Assembly (NCBI RefSeq): GCF_040218225.1
Contig: NZ_JAVJQO010000007.1
Location: 1 to 64,000, forward strand
Reading direction: 5' to 3'
Origin: Gracilimonas sp.
GTDB lineage: Bacteria > Bacteroidota > Rhodothermia > Balneolales > Balneolaceae
DNA: 64,000 nt
In this document: positions 20,841 through 29,430 of the stretch, one piece after another
Position numbering within the stretch: the stretch's first letter is position 1
Layout: every line of letters starts with the position of its first letter
Made by a program: the position numbers and the translations under genes
The notes under the pieces: generated by a model
Seen by the model: the letters and a program-made list of their open reading frames with translations, nothing else
Databases searched by the model: none
What the model was told of the DNA's origin: nothing

Positions 20841-20998
20841 CAAAAAAGTGGGTTTATGAATGTTTTGAGTGCATTGTCAGTTTTGTAAACGAAAATTTGC
20901 CGTTTTTCTTATTGCCTTAAAGCAATAACCTGTTATTTTCAGCACAAATTTCGATACACACAACATTCCTTTAAAATAATTAATTCAAGCTACAAAGC

Positions 20999-21385
20999 AT
21001 GAATTCACACACAACTTATTTTGTATTTGGGCCAACTGCAACGCTTCGCAGGATGTCTTCTAAATTATTCAAAGAACATCCGCCTAAATTTTTATACGAG
21101 TACTCTCCGGAAGAATCTTCAGAAACGATCTATGTAGCCGTATATGAAGAGTATGAAAAACAAATCAACTCCAGTGTTACACTTACTTGTATTGTTGAAA
21201 GTTTGGGTAAGCACAATAAAATTGTACTTAAAAAAACCGGTGGGCGCATGGGATTCCGTGGCAGTTCTCTGTCCGAAGAAAGAAATGTAGAGTCTAATGT
21301 AATTGACTTTATTCTTGATTTCTCCAAGCGTCACGGACTTACTCTACAGGAAGAACAGCCTCCAAAGCAAGCTGAGGAAGAATAA
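20999..21385 (+). CDS. Conserved-looking small protein upstream of prmC, unknown
   Basis: 128 residues, ATG at 20999, no signal peptide or membrane helix. An alternating strand/helix pattern with TYFVFGPTATLRR at the start and a C-terminal acidic tail (PPKQAEEE). I do not recognise the family. Its stop lies three bases before the prmC ATG, so the two genes are almost certainly co-transcribed, which may tie it to translation or to the dnaA-side cluster. Ordinary codon use argues it is real. Confidence 0.7.
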   Translation: MNSHTTYFVFGPTATLRRMSSKLFKEHPPKFLYEYSPEESSETIYVAVYEEYEKQINSSVTLTCIVESLGKHNKIVLKKTGGRMGFRGSSLSEERNVESNVIDFILDFSKRHGLTLQEEQPPKQAEEE

Positions 21386-21388
21386 TTC

Positions 21389-22249
21389 ATGCCCAAAGCA
21401 CCTTCCGTCTGGACGGTTCTTAGCATGTTGGAGTGGGCTACTGACTTTTTCGAAGACAAACACGTCAAGTCGCCACGAATGAGCATTGAGTGGCTGCTTG
21501 CCGATGTGCTTGATGTCAAAAGACTTGATTTATACCTGATTTATGATCGCCCTCTTTCTTCTGAGGAATTGGATATTTTGCGTCCACTTGTTAAACGACG
21601 AGCCGCCCATGAACCCCTTCAGTATATTACCGGGCATACCGACTTTCATAATGTCAAAATAATTGTTGAACCAGGCGTCCTTATACCAAGACAAGAAACC
21701 GAAGAGATGGTTGCCTGGATTTTGGAGCTTTATCCGGAAGATAGTGAACTCTCCGTTTTGGATATCGGAACAGGTTCCGGCTGCATCCCTGTAGCTTTAA
21801 AAAAATCACAGCCAAACTGGAAAGTTTTTGCGACTGATATCTCAGAAAATGCTTTATCAATAGCCAAAAAAAATGCAGCCCGGAATAAGGTCGATATCCA
21901 TTTTGCAAAAGATGATCTTTTCAAACCAGCCGCTTTTCAGGATCAAAAGTTTGACCTGATTATATCCAATCCGCCATACATTTTACACAACGAGAAATCT
22001 TCCCTCGATAAAGAGGTTAAAAATTATGAACCAACAGAAGCATTATTCTGTGAATCTACTCAAAAAATGTACGGTGCACTTGAAAAGCTAAGCTCAAGTT
22101 TATTGCATTCAGAGGGAACCGTTTTTTTAGAGCTTCATGAGAAATATGCGGAAGAAGTTTTAAATTTGTTCGCTGAACGGAGCTGGACCGCAGAACTGAG
22201 AAAAGATTACGGTCAAAAACCCCGGTTTTTAAAAGCAAGAAAAGCTTGA
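21389..22249 (+). CDS. prmC: Peptide chain release factor N5-glutamine methyltransferase
   Basis: 286 residues. PrmC methylates the GGQ glutamine of RF1/RF2 using S-adenosylmethionine. The N-terminal helical domain recognises the release factor; the Rossmann domain has VLDIGTGSGCIPVAL (SAM loop, about residue 115) and the catalytic NPPYI motif near 192. VLIPRQETEEMV is the family-specific segment before motif I. It follows the small unknown gene by 3 bp and precedes the noncoding dnaA-upstream region. Confidence 0.94.
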   Translation: MPKAPSVWTVLSMLEWATDFFEDKHVKSPRMSIEWLLADVLDVKRLDLYLIYDRPLSSEELDILRPLVKRRAAHEPLQYITGHTDFHNVKIIVEPGVLIPRQETEEMVAWILELYPEDSELSVLDIGTGSGCIPVALKKSQPNWKVFATDISENALSIAKKNAARNKVDIHFAKDDLFKPAAFQDQKFDLIISNPPYILHNEKSSLDKEVKNYEPTEALFCESTQKMYGALEKLSSSLLHSEGTVFLELHEKYAEEVLNLFAERSWTAELRKDYGQKPRFLKARKA

Positions 22250-22630
22250 TTTAAAACTAATTTTTTTATTCTCACCCAGCGTTTTTCAATCGCACTTCAA
22301 AATGTGGAAAACTTGTGGAAAAAAAATTAACCTTAAATTTACCTCATACTGATAAAGGTTAATTCAGTGTTACGGCAATGTTAACCGCTGTCAAGAGAAA
22401 CTTTAGAATTTTTCGCAAAAACCTTTAAAGTATTGAAGCCCAATACATTATAGATTATTTTTGAATGTGGATAACTTTTCTTCATTGACCAAACTGGCGT
22501 TTGACAAGTGCGGGATAAATTGGCATTTTCACGGCAGAACAAAATCAGCATACGCACTTCTTCTTGTGGATAACTGGTTTTGGTTTGATCTGATAACATT
22601 AAGTTTACACCTGAAGGGGGATTAGGGAAA
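22250..22630 (+). other. oriC: Probable replication origin region (dnaA upstream)
   Basis: A 381-bp noncoding, AT-rich stretch directly before dnaA. Two exact DnaA boxes (TGTGGATAA, i.e. TTATCCACA on the minus strand) are at 22466-22474 and 22565-22573; two one-mismatch boxes (TGTGGAAAA) are at 22303-22311 and 22314-22322. An inverted repeat TTAACCTT (22327-22334) / AAGGTTAA (22355-22362) and a further TTAACC at 22381 lie between them. Four same-orientation boxes in one gap is what an oriC or an autoregulated dnaA promoter would show. Origin activity is inferred. Confidence 0.6.
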
Positions 22631-24076
22631 TTGCACGAGCTTTCGGTTGAATCGGCATGGGAAAAATGCCTGGATATTATTAAGGACAACATCAGCTATC
22701 AGAAGTATAAATCTTGGTTTGAGCCGATTAAACCAGTGTCTCTGAAAGACAATACGCTTACCGTTCAGGTGCCTAGTCAGTTTTGGTATGAATGGCTGGA
22801 AGAGCACTACTATAATATGCTTCGCTCAACTCTGGCAAAAGTACTCGGTCCTGAAGGTAAATTGGAGTACTCAATTGTGATGGAGAAGTCTGATCAGTTT
22901 GAGCACAACCGGTCGGTTAGAATGCCGCAACGCCCTATGGGACCTGTACAACCTCAGGAATCAAATGGCTATCCCGAATACCATCCCGACCGTATTGAAA
23001 ATCCGTTTGTAATTCCCGGAATACGAAAGACAAAAATTGACTCAAATCTTAATAACAATTACGTATTTGAGCGCTTCATCGAAGGGGACTGTAATCGACT
23101 GGCCCGTTCCGCTGCCATGGCCATAGCTGACAATCCGGGAAGTAATTCTTTCAATCCATTTTTTGTATATGGTCCTACCGGTTTAGGTAAAACTCACCTT
23201 GTTCAAAGCATTGGCAATAAGATTAAGGAAAAGTTTGGAGACGAGAAATCTGTTCTTTATATATCTTCCGAAGCTTTCACCAACGAATTTGTTCACGCTA
23301 TTCGAAATAACCGTGCCAGCGAGTTTTCCATGTTTTACCGGAACATCGATGTGCTGATGGTTGATGACATTCAGTTCTTTAGCGGAAAAGAAAAAACACA
23401 GGAAGAGTTCTTCCATATTTTTAATGCGCTTCATCAGGATGGCAAGCAAATTATTCTGAGTAGTGATCGTGCTCCAAAAGATGTACCAGATATTGAAGAG
23501 CGATTAATTTCCCGTTTTGGCTGGGGATTGAGTGCAGATTTGAAAATGCCAGAATATGAAACCCGTTACGCTATTTTAGAGCGGAAGGCGAACGATAACG
23601 GCATCGAAATTGACCCGCAAATCATTGAGTTCATCGCACACAATTTTAAATCAAATGTGCGTGACCTGGAAGGAGCTATTATTAAATTACTGGCTCATGC
23701 TTCCCTACAGAATATAGATGACATCGACCTGGCCATGGCCAAGCGTGTTCTTAAAGACATGGTCAAAGAATCCAACACCCAGATTTCCATCGAATCTATT
23801 CAAAATTATGTGTGTGATTATTTTGGCATCGACACCAACAAAGTACGCGAGAAAACAAGAAAGCAGGAAATTGTAGAAGCTCGTCAGATTGCAATGTATC
23901 TCTCCAAGAAATTCACTAAATCCAGCTTAAAAACGATTGGGTTACACTTCGGAGGCCGGGATCATTCTACCGTAATTCACGCTATCTCAACAGTAGAAGA
24001 GCGCATCTCTACCAGTGCCAAACATAAGCGCATGGTCGAAGAACTTCATCAGCGTATAGAAGTAGCCAGCCTTTAA
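22631..24076 (+). CDS. dnaA: Chromosomal replication initiator DnaA (TTG start)
   Basis: 481-residue AAA+ initiator that binds DnaA boxes and opens oriC. Domain I begins SAWEKCLDIIKDNIS; domain III has Walker A GPTGLGKTHL (about residue 182) and Walker B VDDIQFF; domain IV ends with the DnaA signature GGRDHSTVIHA. A short domain II linker (about 85-125) carries NPFVIPGIRK. The start is TTG at 22631 after a GGGGGATTAGGGAAA leader. folB follows three bases later, so dnaA heads a small operon. Confidence 0.96.
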   Translation: MHELSVESAWEKCLDIIKDNISYQKYKSWFEPIKPVSLKDNTLTVQVPSQFWYEWLEEHYYNMLRSTLAKVLGPEGKLEYSIVMEKSDQFEHNRSVRMPQRPMGPVQPQESNGYPEYHPDRIENPFVIPGIRKTKIDSNLNNNYVFERFIEGDCNRLARSAAMAIADNPGSNSFNPFFVYGPTGLGKTHLVQSIGNKIKEKFGDEKSVLYISSEAFTNEFVHAIRNNRASEFSMFYRNIDVLMVDDIQFFSGKEKTQEEFFHIFNALHQDGKQIILSSDRAPKDVPDIEERLISRFGWGLSADLKMPEYETRYAILERKANDNGIEIDPQIIEFIAHNFKSNVRDLEGAIIKLLAHASLQNIDDIDLAMAKRVLKDMVKESNTQISIESIQNYVCDYFGIDTNKVREKTRKQEIVEARQIAMYLSKKFTKSSLKTIGLHFGGRDHSTVIHAISTVEERISTSAKHKRMVEELHQRIEVASL

Positions 24077-24079
24077 CTC

Positions 24080-24439
24080 ATGGACACCCTCACTATCAAA
24101 GGGATGAAGTTCAGGGCATTTCACGGAGTGCATGAACATGAGAAAAAAGAGGGCAACAATTTTGAAGTAGATGTGATTTTTGCGTCTGATCTTGTACCGC
24201 CGGGCAAATCAGATCAGCTTTCAGATGCCATCGACTACACTAAAGTTCATGAAATCTGTACAGAAATTATGGAAGGCGAATCAGTAGATCTGATCGAACA
24301 TCTATGCTATCGGATCGGCAATAAAATCTCGGAGACGTTTCCTGAGCACTCTTCATTTGACGTAAGCGTTCGCAAACTATCACCTCCCCTTTCTTCTGCT
24401 ACTGAATTTACTGAAGCGAGGATGTCATGGCCCAGGTAG
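24080..24439 (+). CDS. folB: Dihydroneopterin aldolase
   Basis: 119 residues, normal length. FolB converts 7,8-dihydroneopterin to 6-hydroxymethyl-dihydropterin in folate synthesis. The opening LTIKGMKFRAFHGVHEHEKK with the catalytic Tyr position occupied by Phe-His-Gly context, DAIDYTKVHEIC, and LIEHLCYRIGN (with the active-site Glu-His) are diagnostic. It overlaps the folK start by 13 bp, a typical coupled folB-folK pair, and lies three bases after dnaA. Confidence 0.92.
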   Translation: MDTLTIKGMKFRAFHGVHEHEKKEGNNFEVDVIFASDLVPPGKSDQLSDAIDYTKVHEICTEIMEGESVDLIEHLCYRIGNKISETFPEHSSFDVSVRKLSPPLSSATEFTEARMSWPR

Positions 24440-24915
24440 TCATAGCCCTTGGCTCTAATCTCAGCAATCCTCATCGACAACTTCAAACGGCAGCTTCATT
24501 TTTGGAAATCCTTGCTGACCGGGGAATCAAAACATCTGTAATCTATAAATCTGAACCCGTTGGCCCTTCAGAGAATGATTTTTTAAACGGAGTGATCGCA
24601 TTAGAAACTTCATTATCTCCTGAACAACTATTTGAAGAGTTGAAAGCTCAGGAAAAAAAACAGGGGCGCCCATCCCGCTACCCCAAGTGGACAGCCCGGA
24701 CTATAGATTTGGATATAATTGCCTATGATGACTTGGTCGTTGAAACAGATACCCTTATCATTCCCCATCAGGAATACACCCGGCGTTTATTTGTTCTATT
24801 GCCTTTAAGAGATGTTTTTCCAGACTGGAAAGATCCCGTTTCCGCTCAGCACGTGGATACTTTAATAGAACAAGCCCCGGATCTCGAAATTGTTAGAACA
24901 ACCTTGAACTGGTAG
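24427..24915 (+). CDS. folK: 6-hydroxymethyl-7,8-dihydropterin pyrophosphokinase
   Basis: 162 residues. HPPK transfers pyrophosphate from ATP to hydroxymethyl-dihydropterin, the step after FolB. VIALGSNLSNP opens the protein; YKSEPVGPSENDFLNGV and the Mg2+/ATP-binding RTIDLDIIAYDD segment are the family signature, followed by IPHQEYTRRLFVLLPL. The start ATG at 24427 lies within the folB end. The following kinase gene begins three bases after its stop. Confidence 0.93.
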   Translation: MAQVVIALGSNLSNPHRQLQTAASFLEILADRGIKTSVIYKSEPVGPSENDFLNGVIALETSLSPEQLFEELKAQEKKQGRPSRYPKWTARTIDLDIIAYDDLVVETDTLIIPHQEYTRRLFVLLPLRDVFPDWKDPVSAQHVDTLIEQAPDLEIVRTTLNW

Positions 24916-24918
24916 CTG

Positions 24919-25560
24919 ATGTCCAATTCTTATGATTTTATTGCCATTGAAGGCGTAATTGGAGCCGGAAAAACTTCACTCGCTTCCTTATTGGCTGAGC
25001 GGCAGAATGCCCGATTGGTATTGGAGGAATTTGAAGACAATCCTTTCCTCCCAAAATTTTATGAAGACCGTGAGCGATACGCTTTTCAGACTCAGCTGGC
25101 TTTTTTGGCAAGTCGCTTTAAGCAACAGCAAAACATGATGAGCCAGGATCTGTTTCATCAGTTTACAATCTCGGATTATATTTTTGATAAAGACCGGATT
25201 TTTGCCCGCTTGAATTTGGACCAGGATGAACTGGCTCTTTATGATAACATTTTCAACATCATGACGGGTATAGCAGCACAACCCGACCTCATTATATTTA
25301 TTCAGTCTTCGGTAGACCGTCTGATGGAAAACATTGAGAAGCGCGGACGTGATTACGAACGAAATATCACACCCGAATATCTGAAAGAATTAAATGATGC
25401 TTACAATCATTTTTTCCACCATTATAATCGAGCTCCCCTTATTATTCTGAATGCTTCTGAGATAGATTTTGTCAATAATAAAGAGCACCTGAGTTACATT
25501 GAAGAACAGATTTTTGAAAAGCCGGTTCACACCAATACTCACATTCATATTGCACCCTGA
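24919..25560 (+). CDS. Deoxynucleoside kinase
   Basis: 213 residues of the dCK/dGK/dNK family, which phosphorylate deoxynucleosides in nucleotide salvage. The P-loop is EGVIGAGKTSLA (about 10-21); the DRIFA and the lid-like EKRGRDYERN segments follow at the expected spacing. It cannot be told from sequence by eye whether dA, dG or broader specificity applies. It is co-linear with dnaA-folB-folK at 3-bp spacing, so dNTP and folate supply genes are tied to the replication initiator. Confidence 0.88.
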   Translation: MSNSYDFIAIEGVIGAGKTSLASLLAERQNARLVLEEFEDNPFLPKFYEDRERYAFQTQLAFLASRFKQQQNMMSQDLFHQFTISDYIFDKDRIFARLNLDQDELALYDNIFNIMTGIAAQPDLIIFIQSSVDRLMENIEKRGRDYERNITPEYLKELNDAYNHFFHHYNRAPLIILNASEIDFVNNKEHLSYIEEQIFEKPVHTNTHIHIAP

Positions 25561-25565
25561 GAACC

Positions 25566-25757
25566 ATGCTTAAGTTTATATTTTTTAGCATTGTATTTTT
25601 CCTTTTGGTGAGATATATCAATCGATTGTTCTTACCTTCCAATAAGCGACAACAAAATTTCAATCCGTTTAGAGGCGGCGGATCACAAAATCGGCGAAAT
25701 CGCTTTGATGAAATTGAAGAAGCCGAATACGAAGATCTTTCAAATAAAGACAATTAA
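25566..25757 (+). CDS. Small single-pass membrane protein (DUF4834-like)
   Basis: 63 residues: one N-terminal membrane helix (about 3-20, FIFFSIVFFLLVRYI), then a positively charged, Arg/Asn/Gly-rich linker and an acidic tail. The size and layout resemble DUF4834 proteins found at similar loci in Bacteroidota, but this is a resemblance, not a proven match. It starts five bases after the kinase gene and ends nine before the TPR gene, so it is very likely a real operon member. Confidence 0.7.
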   Translation: MLKFIFFSIVFFLLVRYINRLFLPSNKRQQNFNPFRGGGSQNRRNRFDEIEEAEYEDLSNKDN

Positions 25758-25766
25758 ACATATTCC

Positions 25767-26312
25767 ATGAATTTCGAAGAGAAACTGAATAAAGGATTTG
25801 AATTATTAAGGGAAAAAGACATCGATTATGCCCTTGATGTAGCCAGAGAGTTACAAAAGGAACAACCTGACTCTCATGAAGCCTGGTACCTTGAAGCTCT
25901 GGTGATGCAGCAGCTCAACCAATGGAGCCACAGTATAGAAGCTATTGAGAAAGCATTGGAATTGGATGATGACAATGCCGCTTATTACAACCTTCGGGGG
26001 AATGTTCGCATGCAGCTTGAAAAACTGGATGGGGCTGAAGAAGATTTTGATAAAGCCATTGAACTTAATGACACCTCAGCGGCTCACCGCAACAAAGTGA
26101 TGCTGATGCTGATGACCGACCGTGGACAGGAAGCCATCCCCTATTTGATTGAGCGGATCAAGAAAGATCCTAAAGATGCTGAAAACTGGATTCTGATGGG
26201 AGACATGATTAAGAAAGGCGGTCAGACTGATAAAGCCCGCACGTATTATGAGCAGGCTCTTAAAATCGATCCTGAAAACGATTACGCAAAGCGTCAGCTC
26301 GAAGAAGAGTAG
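25767..26312 (+). CDS. Tetratricopeptide-repeat protein
   Basis: 181 residues made of about four to five TPR units (for example AWYLEALVMQQLNQWSHSIEAIEKALEL and the AENWILMGDMIKKGG unit), each ending in an acidic or Pro residue as usual. No signal peptide, so it is probably cytoplasmic and a protein-protein scaffold. It is the last gene of the dnaA cluster; a noncoding stretch and tRNA-Leu follow. The partner is unknown. Confidence 0.85.
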   Translation: MNFEEKLNKGFELLREKDIDYALDVARELQKEQPDSHEAWYLEALVMQQLNQWSHSIEAIEKALELDDDNAAYYNLRGNVRMQLEKLDGAEEDFDKAIELNDTSAAHRNKVMLMLMTDRGQEAIPYLIERIKKDPKDAENWILMGDMIKKGGQTDKARTYYEQALKIDPENDYAKRQLEEE

Positions 26313-26469
26313 AACACCAAACAAAGAACAATCACATTCAACATTGAATGATGAAGTGTTTGTTACGACACAGAGCTTAGAACTTTAGGCCGAAACGAAT
26401 CGTCTTATGATTGCATAATAACAATTCGCCTAAGCCTGAAGTATATCTGAAAAGGTGTACACACAGCAA

Positions 26470-26500
26470 AACCCATTCATTAAATTGGATGGGTTTTTTT
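26470..26500 (+). terminator. Intrinsic terminator after the dnaA-TPR cluster
   Basis: ACCCATTCA pairs with TGGATGGGT around a 6-nt loop and is followed by a run of seven T. It lies 160 bp after the TPR stop; the bases between (26313-26469) hold no gene I can support. Confidence 0.8.
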
Positions 26501-26510
26501 GTGTGAATCA

Positions 26511-26543
26511 ATTGAATTTTGAAAGCTAAAAGTGCTATCTTTG
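26511..26543 (+). promoter_or_regulatory. Bacteroidota-type promoter of tRNA-Leu
   Basis: ATTG (26511-26514), exactly 21 bases, then TATCTTTG (26536-26543), matching TAnnTTTG. The tRNA 5' end is 23 bp downstream, so a start near 26549 gives a short leader. Confidence 0.65.
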
Positions 26544-26565
26544 TCGCCCTTCATTTACTACCAAT

Positions 26566-26652
26566 GCTCACGTGGCGGAACTGGTAGACGCGTGCGCTTG
26601 AGGGGCGTATGGCCTAACGGCCGTGGAGGTTCGATTCCTCTCGTGAGCACCA
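26566..26652 (+). tRNA. tRNA-Leu (anticodon GAG)
   Basis: An 87-nt tRNA with seven-base acceptor stem GCTCACG/CGTGAGC, D-arm with GGCGGAACTGGTAGACGC, anticodon loop TTGAGGG flanked by TGCGC/GCGTA, a long variable arm (GGCC-TAAC-GGCC) that marks a class II tRNA, and T-arm GGAGG-TTCGATT-CCTCT. The anticodon is GAG, reading CUC/CUU leucine codons. A discriminator A and genomically encoded CCA end it. It is a single gene with its own promoter and terminator. Confidence 0.95.
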
Positions 26653-26658
26653 GATTAG

Positions 26659-26697
26659 AAAGCCTGTTTCTTGAATAAAGAGACAGGCTTTTTTATT
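26659..26697 (+). terminator. Intrinsic terminator after tRNA-Leu
   Basis: AAGCCTGTTTCTT and AAAGAGACAGGCTT form a 12-14 bp stem with a short loop, then TTTTTTATTT. It begins 7 bp after the tRNA CCA end. Confidence 0.88.
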
Positions 26698-26895
26698 TCT
26701 TTATATTGTTATCCAAGTTCTTCTATTTCTTATTAATTGAACTATGACTTCAATCTGACTTCTCATTTACTGCGTATCATATACATGTGTGTACAAATCT
26801 ATTCTACTCAAGGAAACGAAGTATTGCGAAGTATTTGTTCTGTCCACGTAATAGAATCGAAGTAAATGTTGTCTATTTTATGAATCTCAAATAAG

Positions 26896-27552
26896 ATGAA
26901 GGTTGGTATGACAAAATCATTTTTTATAACCGGACTTATTTTAAGTCTTTCAACACTATCATTATCAGCTCAGGATATGGATATGGATATGAATAAAGAA
27001 AAGAATTTAGAGAAAGCTACTTTTGGCGCAGGTTGTTTTTGGTGCGTTGAAGCTATTTATGAATTGGTAGAAGGTATCGAACATGTAGAATCGGGCTATT
27101 CAGGCGGGCATGTTGAAAATCCTTCCTATAAAGAAGTTACAACTGGTACAACCGGACATGCCGAAGTTGCCAGAATTCACTTCGATCCCGACGTGATTTC
27201 ATATGAAGAACTGCTTGAAGTGCTATGGCATACACATAACCCCACTACACTAAACCGACAGGGAAATGATGTTGGGCCACAATACCGCTCGGTGATTTTC
27301 TATCATAATGAAGAACAGAAGGAAATTGCAGAGAAATCGTTGAAGAAAACGGATGAATCTGATTTATGGGAAGATCCGATTGTAACTAAAATTCAGCCGC
27401 TCGAAAACTACTATGTAGCTGAGAACTATCACCAGAATTATTTTGAGAATAATCCCAATGCCGGATATTGCTCGTTCGTTATAGCTCCGAAAGTGAAGAA
27501 ATTTAAAAAGGAATTCAGCTATTTGTTGAAGGATAAAGAGAAAGTGAACTAA
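26896..27552 (+). CDS. msrA: Exported peptide methionine sulfoxide reductase A
   Basis: 218 residues with a signal peptide (residues 1-25, ending LSLSAQ) followed by an Asp/Met-rich linker. The catalytic GCFWC motif is intact; the HVESGYSGGHVENPSY, TGHAEVARIHFDP and YRSVIFYH segments are typical MsrA. It reduces S-epimers of methionine sulfoxide, here probably in the periplasm rather than the cytoplasm. ATG at 26896; an ATG four codons later is also possible. No msrB is adjacent. Ends at its own terminator. Confidence 0.94.
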   Translation: MKVGMTKSFFITGLILSLSTLSLSAQDMDMDMNKEKNLEKATFGAGCFWCVEAIYELVEGIEHVESGYSGGHVENPSYKEVTTGTTGHAEVARIHFDPDVISYEELLEVLWHTHNPTTLNRQGNDVGPQYRSVIFYHNEEQKEIAEKSLKKTDESDLWEDPIVTKIQPLENYYVAENYHQNYFENNPNAGYCSFVIAPKVKKFKKEFSYLLKDKEKVN

Positions 27553-27572
27553 TATTCTACTCAGTTAATTAC

Positions 27573-27609
27573 AAGTCCTGTACTTTAGAGGGGTGCGGGA
27601 CTTTTTTTA
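27573..27609 (+). terminator. Intrinsic terminator after msrA
   Basis: AAGTCC pairs with GGACTT around an 18-20 nt loop and is followed by seven T. Confidence 0.65.
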
Positions 27610-27664
27610 TATCCCTGCTACATGTATTATATGTTGTTAACATATTTGTTATAACAAACAAAAA

Positions 27665-28765
27665 ATGAAATATACCTACACCTTTCTTCTTTCCATCTTA
27701 TGTATTGGGGCAGCTTTTGCACAGGAACCTGATACCACAATGACATTCGAAGAATATGACCCGGAGTCTACGCTGGTAGTTCCTGGCGAGAAAGTTACTG
27801 AAGCAAAATATCCCTTTGTAGATATTCACAGCCACCTCTGGCGAATGGCTTCCATGGATCTGAAAAAAACCACCCGACAGATGGACAGCCTTAATATGAA
27901 AGTGCTGGTCAACCTGAGTGGCCGGTCTGGTGAAACATTAAAAGCCATGGTTGATGCTGCCAGAGAACAAGCTCCCGGTCGTTTCATCGTTTTTGCCAAT
28001 ATCGATTTTGATGGAATTGATAAGCCGGACTGGACAGAACGTACGGTAGCTCAACTTGAACAGGACTATGAGAATGGAGCGCGTGGGTTGAAGATTTTCA
28101 AAAACCTTGGACTTACCGTCTTGGATTCAAAAGGAAATCGCGTACATACCGATGATCCTAGAATTGATCCGGTTTGGGCTAAAGCTGGAGAGCTTGGCAT
28201 GCCCGTACTCATTCATACCGGAGAACCCGCCGTATTCTGGGCCCCTATTGATGAGCACAACGAACGCTGGCTTGAAATGAAGCAGTTTCCAAGTCGCCAT
28301 CGTGGGGATTCCACCCGATACCCAAGCTGGGAGGTGGTGATGCAGGAACAATGGAATGTATTCCGTAAGCACCCTGAAACTACCTTTATAAACGCCCATT
28401 TTGGCTGGATGGCAAACAATCTCACCCGCCTTGGTGAGCATCTGGATGAGTTCCCGAATGTATATACCGAAACTGCCGCTATTATTGCAGAACTTGGTCG
28501 TCAACCCCGCTTTGCCAAAGAATTTTTCATCAAGTATCAGGATCGTTTACTATTCGGAAAAGACACTTACCGGCCGCATGAGTATCACACCTATTTCAGA
28601 GTGCTGGAAAGTGATGACGAATATTTCGACTATTTCCGAAGACGACACGCTTTTTGGCAAATGTATGGATTGGATTTGCCAAATGAAGTGTTACGAAAAG
28701 TGTACTACAAAAATGCCTTAAAGATTTTACCAGATATCGACGAATCTTTATTTAAAACAAACTAA
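27665..28765 (+). CDS. Exported amidohydrolase-family protein
   Basis: 366 residues with a signal peptide ending near AAFA-Q. The TIM-barrel amidohydrolase fold shows DIHSHLW (HxH metal site, about residue 57), LIHTGEP, INAHFGWM and GKDTY, the last with the metal-ligand Asp. This is the amidohydrolase_2 (decarboxylase/lactonase-like) branch; substrate unknown. Export is unusual for the family but common for this group of bacteria. The DUF2911 gene follows after 23 bp, suggesting co-transcription. Confidence 0.87.
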   Translation: MKYTYTFLLSILCIGAAFAQEPDTTMTFEEYDPESTLVVPGEKVTEAKYPFVDIHSHLWRMASMDLKKTTRQMDSLNMKVLVNLSGRSGETLKAMVDAAREQAPGRFIVFANIDFDGIDKPDWTERTVAQLEQDYENGARGLKIFKNLGLTVLDSKGNRVHTDDPRIDPVWAKAGELGMPVLIHTGEPAVFWAPIDEHNERWLEMKQFPSRHRGDSTRYPSWEVVMQEQWNVFRKHPETTFINAHFGWMANNLTRLGEHLDEFPNVYTETAAIIAELGRQPRFAKEFFIKYQDRLLFGKDTYRPHEYHTYFRVLESDDEYFDYFRRRHAFWQMYGLDLPNEVLRKVYYKNALKILPDIDESLFKTN

Positions 28766-28788
28766 CCAATAATTAAAATCAAGGAATC

Positions 28789-29349
28789 ATGAAAAAGTTA
28801 ATACAACTTTGTTTTTTAATGGTGCTATCTGCTTTATTTGTAGCTGAAACAGCTATGGCCCAGGAACGAGGTAGCTCTGAACCAAGGACGAGTCCAAATG
28901 CATCCGTTAGCCAGACCATTGGCACTACTGAAGTAACCATAACCTATGGTCGGCCAGCCATTAAAGGTCGTTCTTATTTTGGAGATGGTTCAGATTTAGC
29001 TCCATCAGGACAGGTTTGGAGAACCGGAGCCAACGAATCTGCAGCTATTACTTTTTCAGATGATGTAATGGTAGGTGGTAAGAAAGTTGAAGCCGGCACC
29101 TATTCTTTGTATTCAATGCCAAGCGGCAAAGAGTGGACTATTATCTTAAACAATAAGTTATCCTGGGGAACACAGTATGACATGGGAGAAGACTATGTTA
29201 GGGTTCCAGCAGCTGTTGTAAATAACGACGCTCCAATGATGGAATGGTTTGCCATTTATTTTGACAGCCTTTCATCTGATAAAGCTCATTTGAATTTACA
29301 CTGGGGAACTACAAAAGTAGCTGTTCCCATTACTACTGGTAACATGTAA
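28789..29349 (+). CDS. Exported DUF2911 protein
   Basis: 186 residues with a signal peptide ending ETAMA-Q. The DUF2911 hallmarks ITYGRPAIKGR, WRTGANESA and AGTYSLYSMP are clear. The family is envelope-located and common in Bacteroidota; no biochemical role is established. It follows the amidohydrolase by 23 bp and ends at a strong terminator. Confidence 0.88.
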   Translation: MKKLIQLCFLMVLSALFVAETAMAQERGSSEPRTSPNASVSQTIGTTEVTITYGRPAIKGRSYFGDGSDLAPSGQVWRTGANESAAITFSDDVMVGGKKVEAGTYSLYSMPSGKEWTIILNNKLSWGTQYDMGEDYVRVPAAVVNNDAPMMEWFAIYFDSLSSDKAHLNLHWGTTKVAVPITTGNM

Positions 29350-29370
29350 TTTTATTTTTCTATAAATCAA

Positions 29371-29408
29371 AAAAAAGCCCGGCACATTAATTTGTACCGG
29401 GCTTTTCT
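29371..29408 (+). terminator. Intrinsic terminator after the DUF2911 gene
   Basis: AAGCCCGG and CCGGGCTT form an 8-bp GC-rich stem, preceded by A-run and followed by TTC. It also separates this operon from the SRP RNA arriving on the other strand. Confidence 0.8.
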
Positions 29409-29430
29409 ATTTTATCTGGTAAAATAAAAA

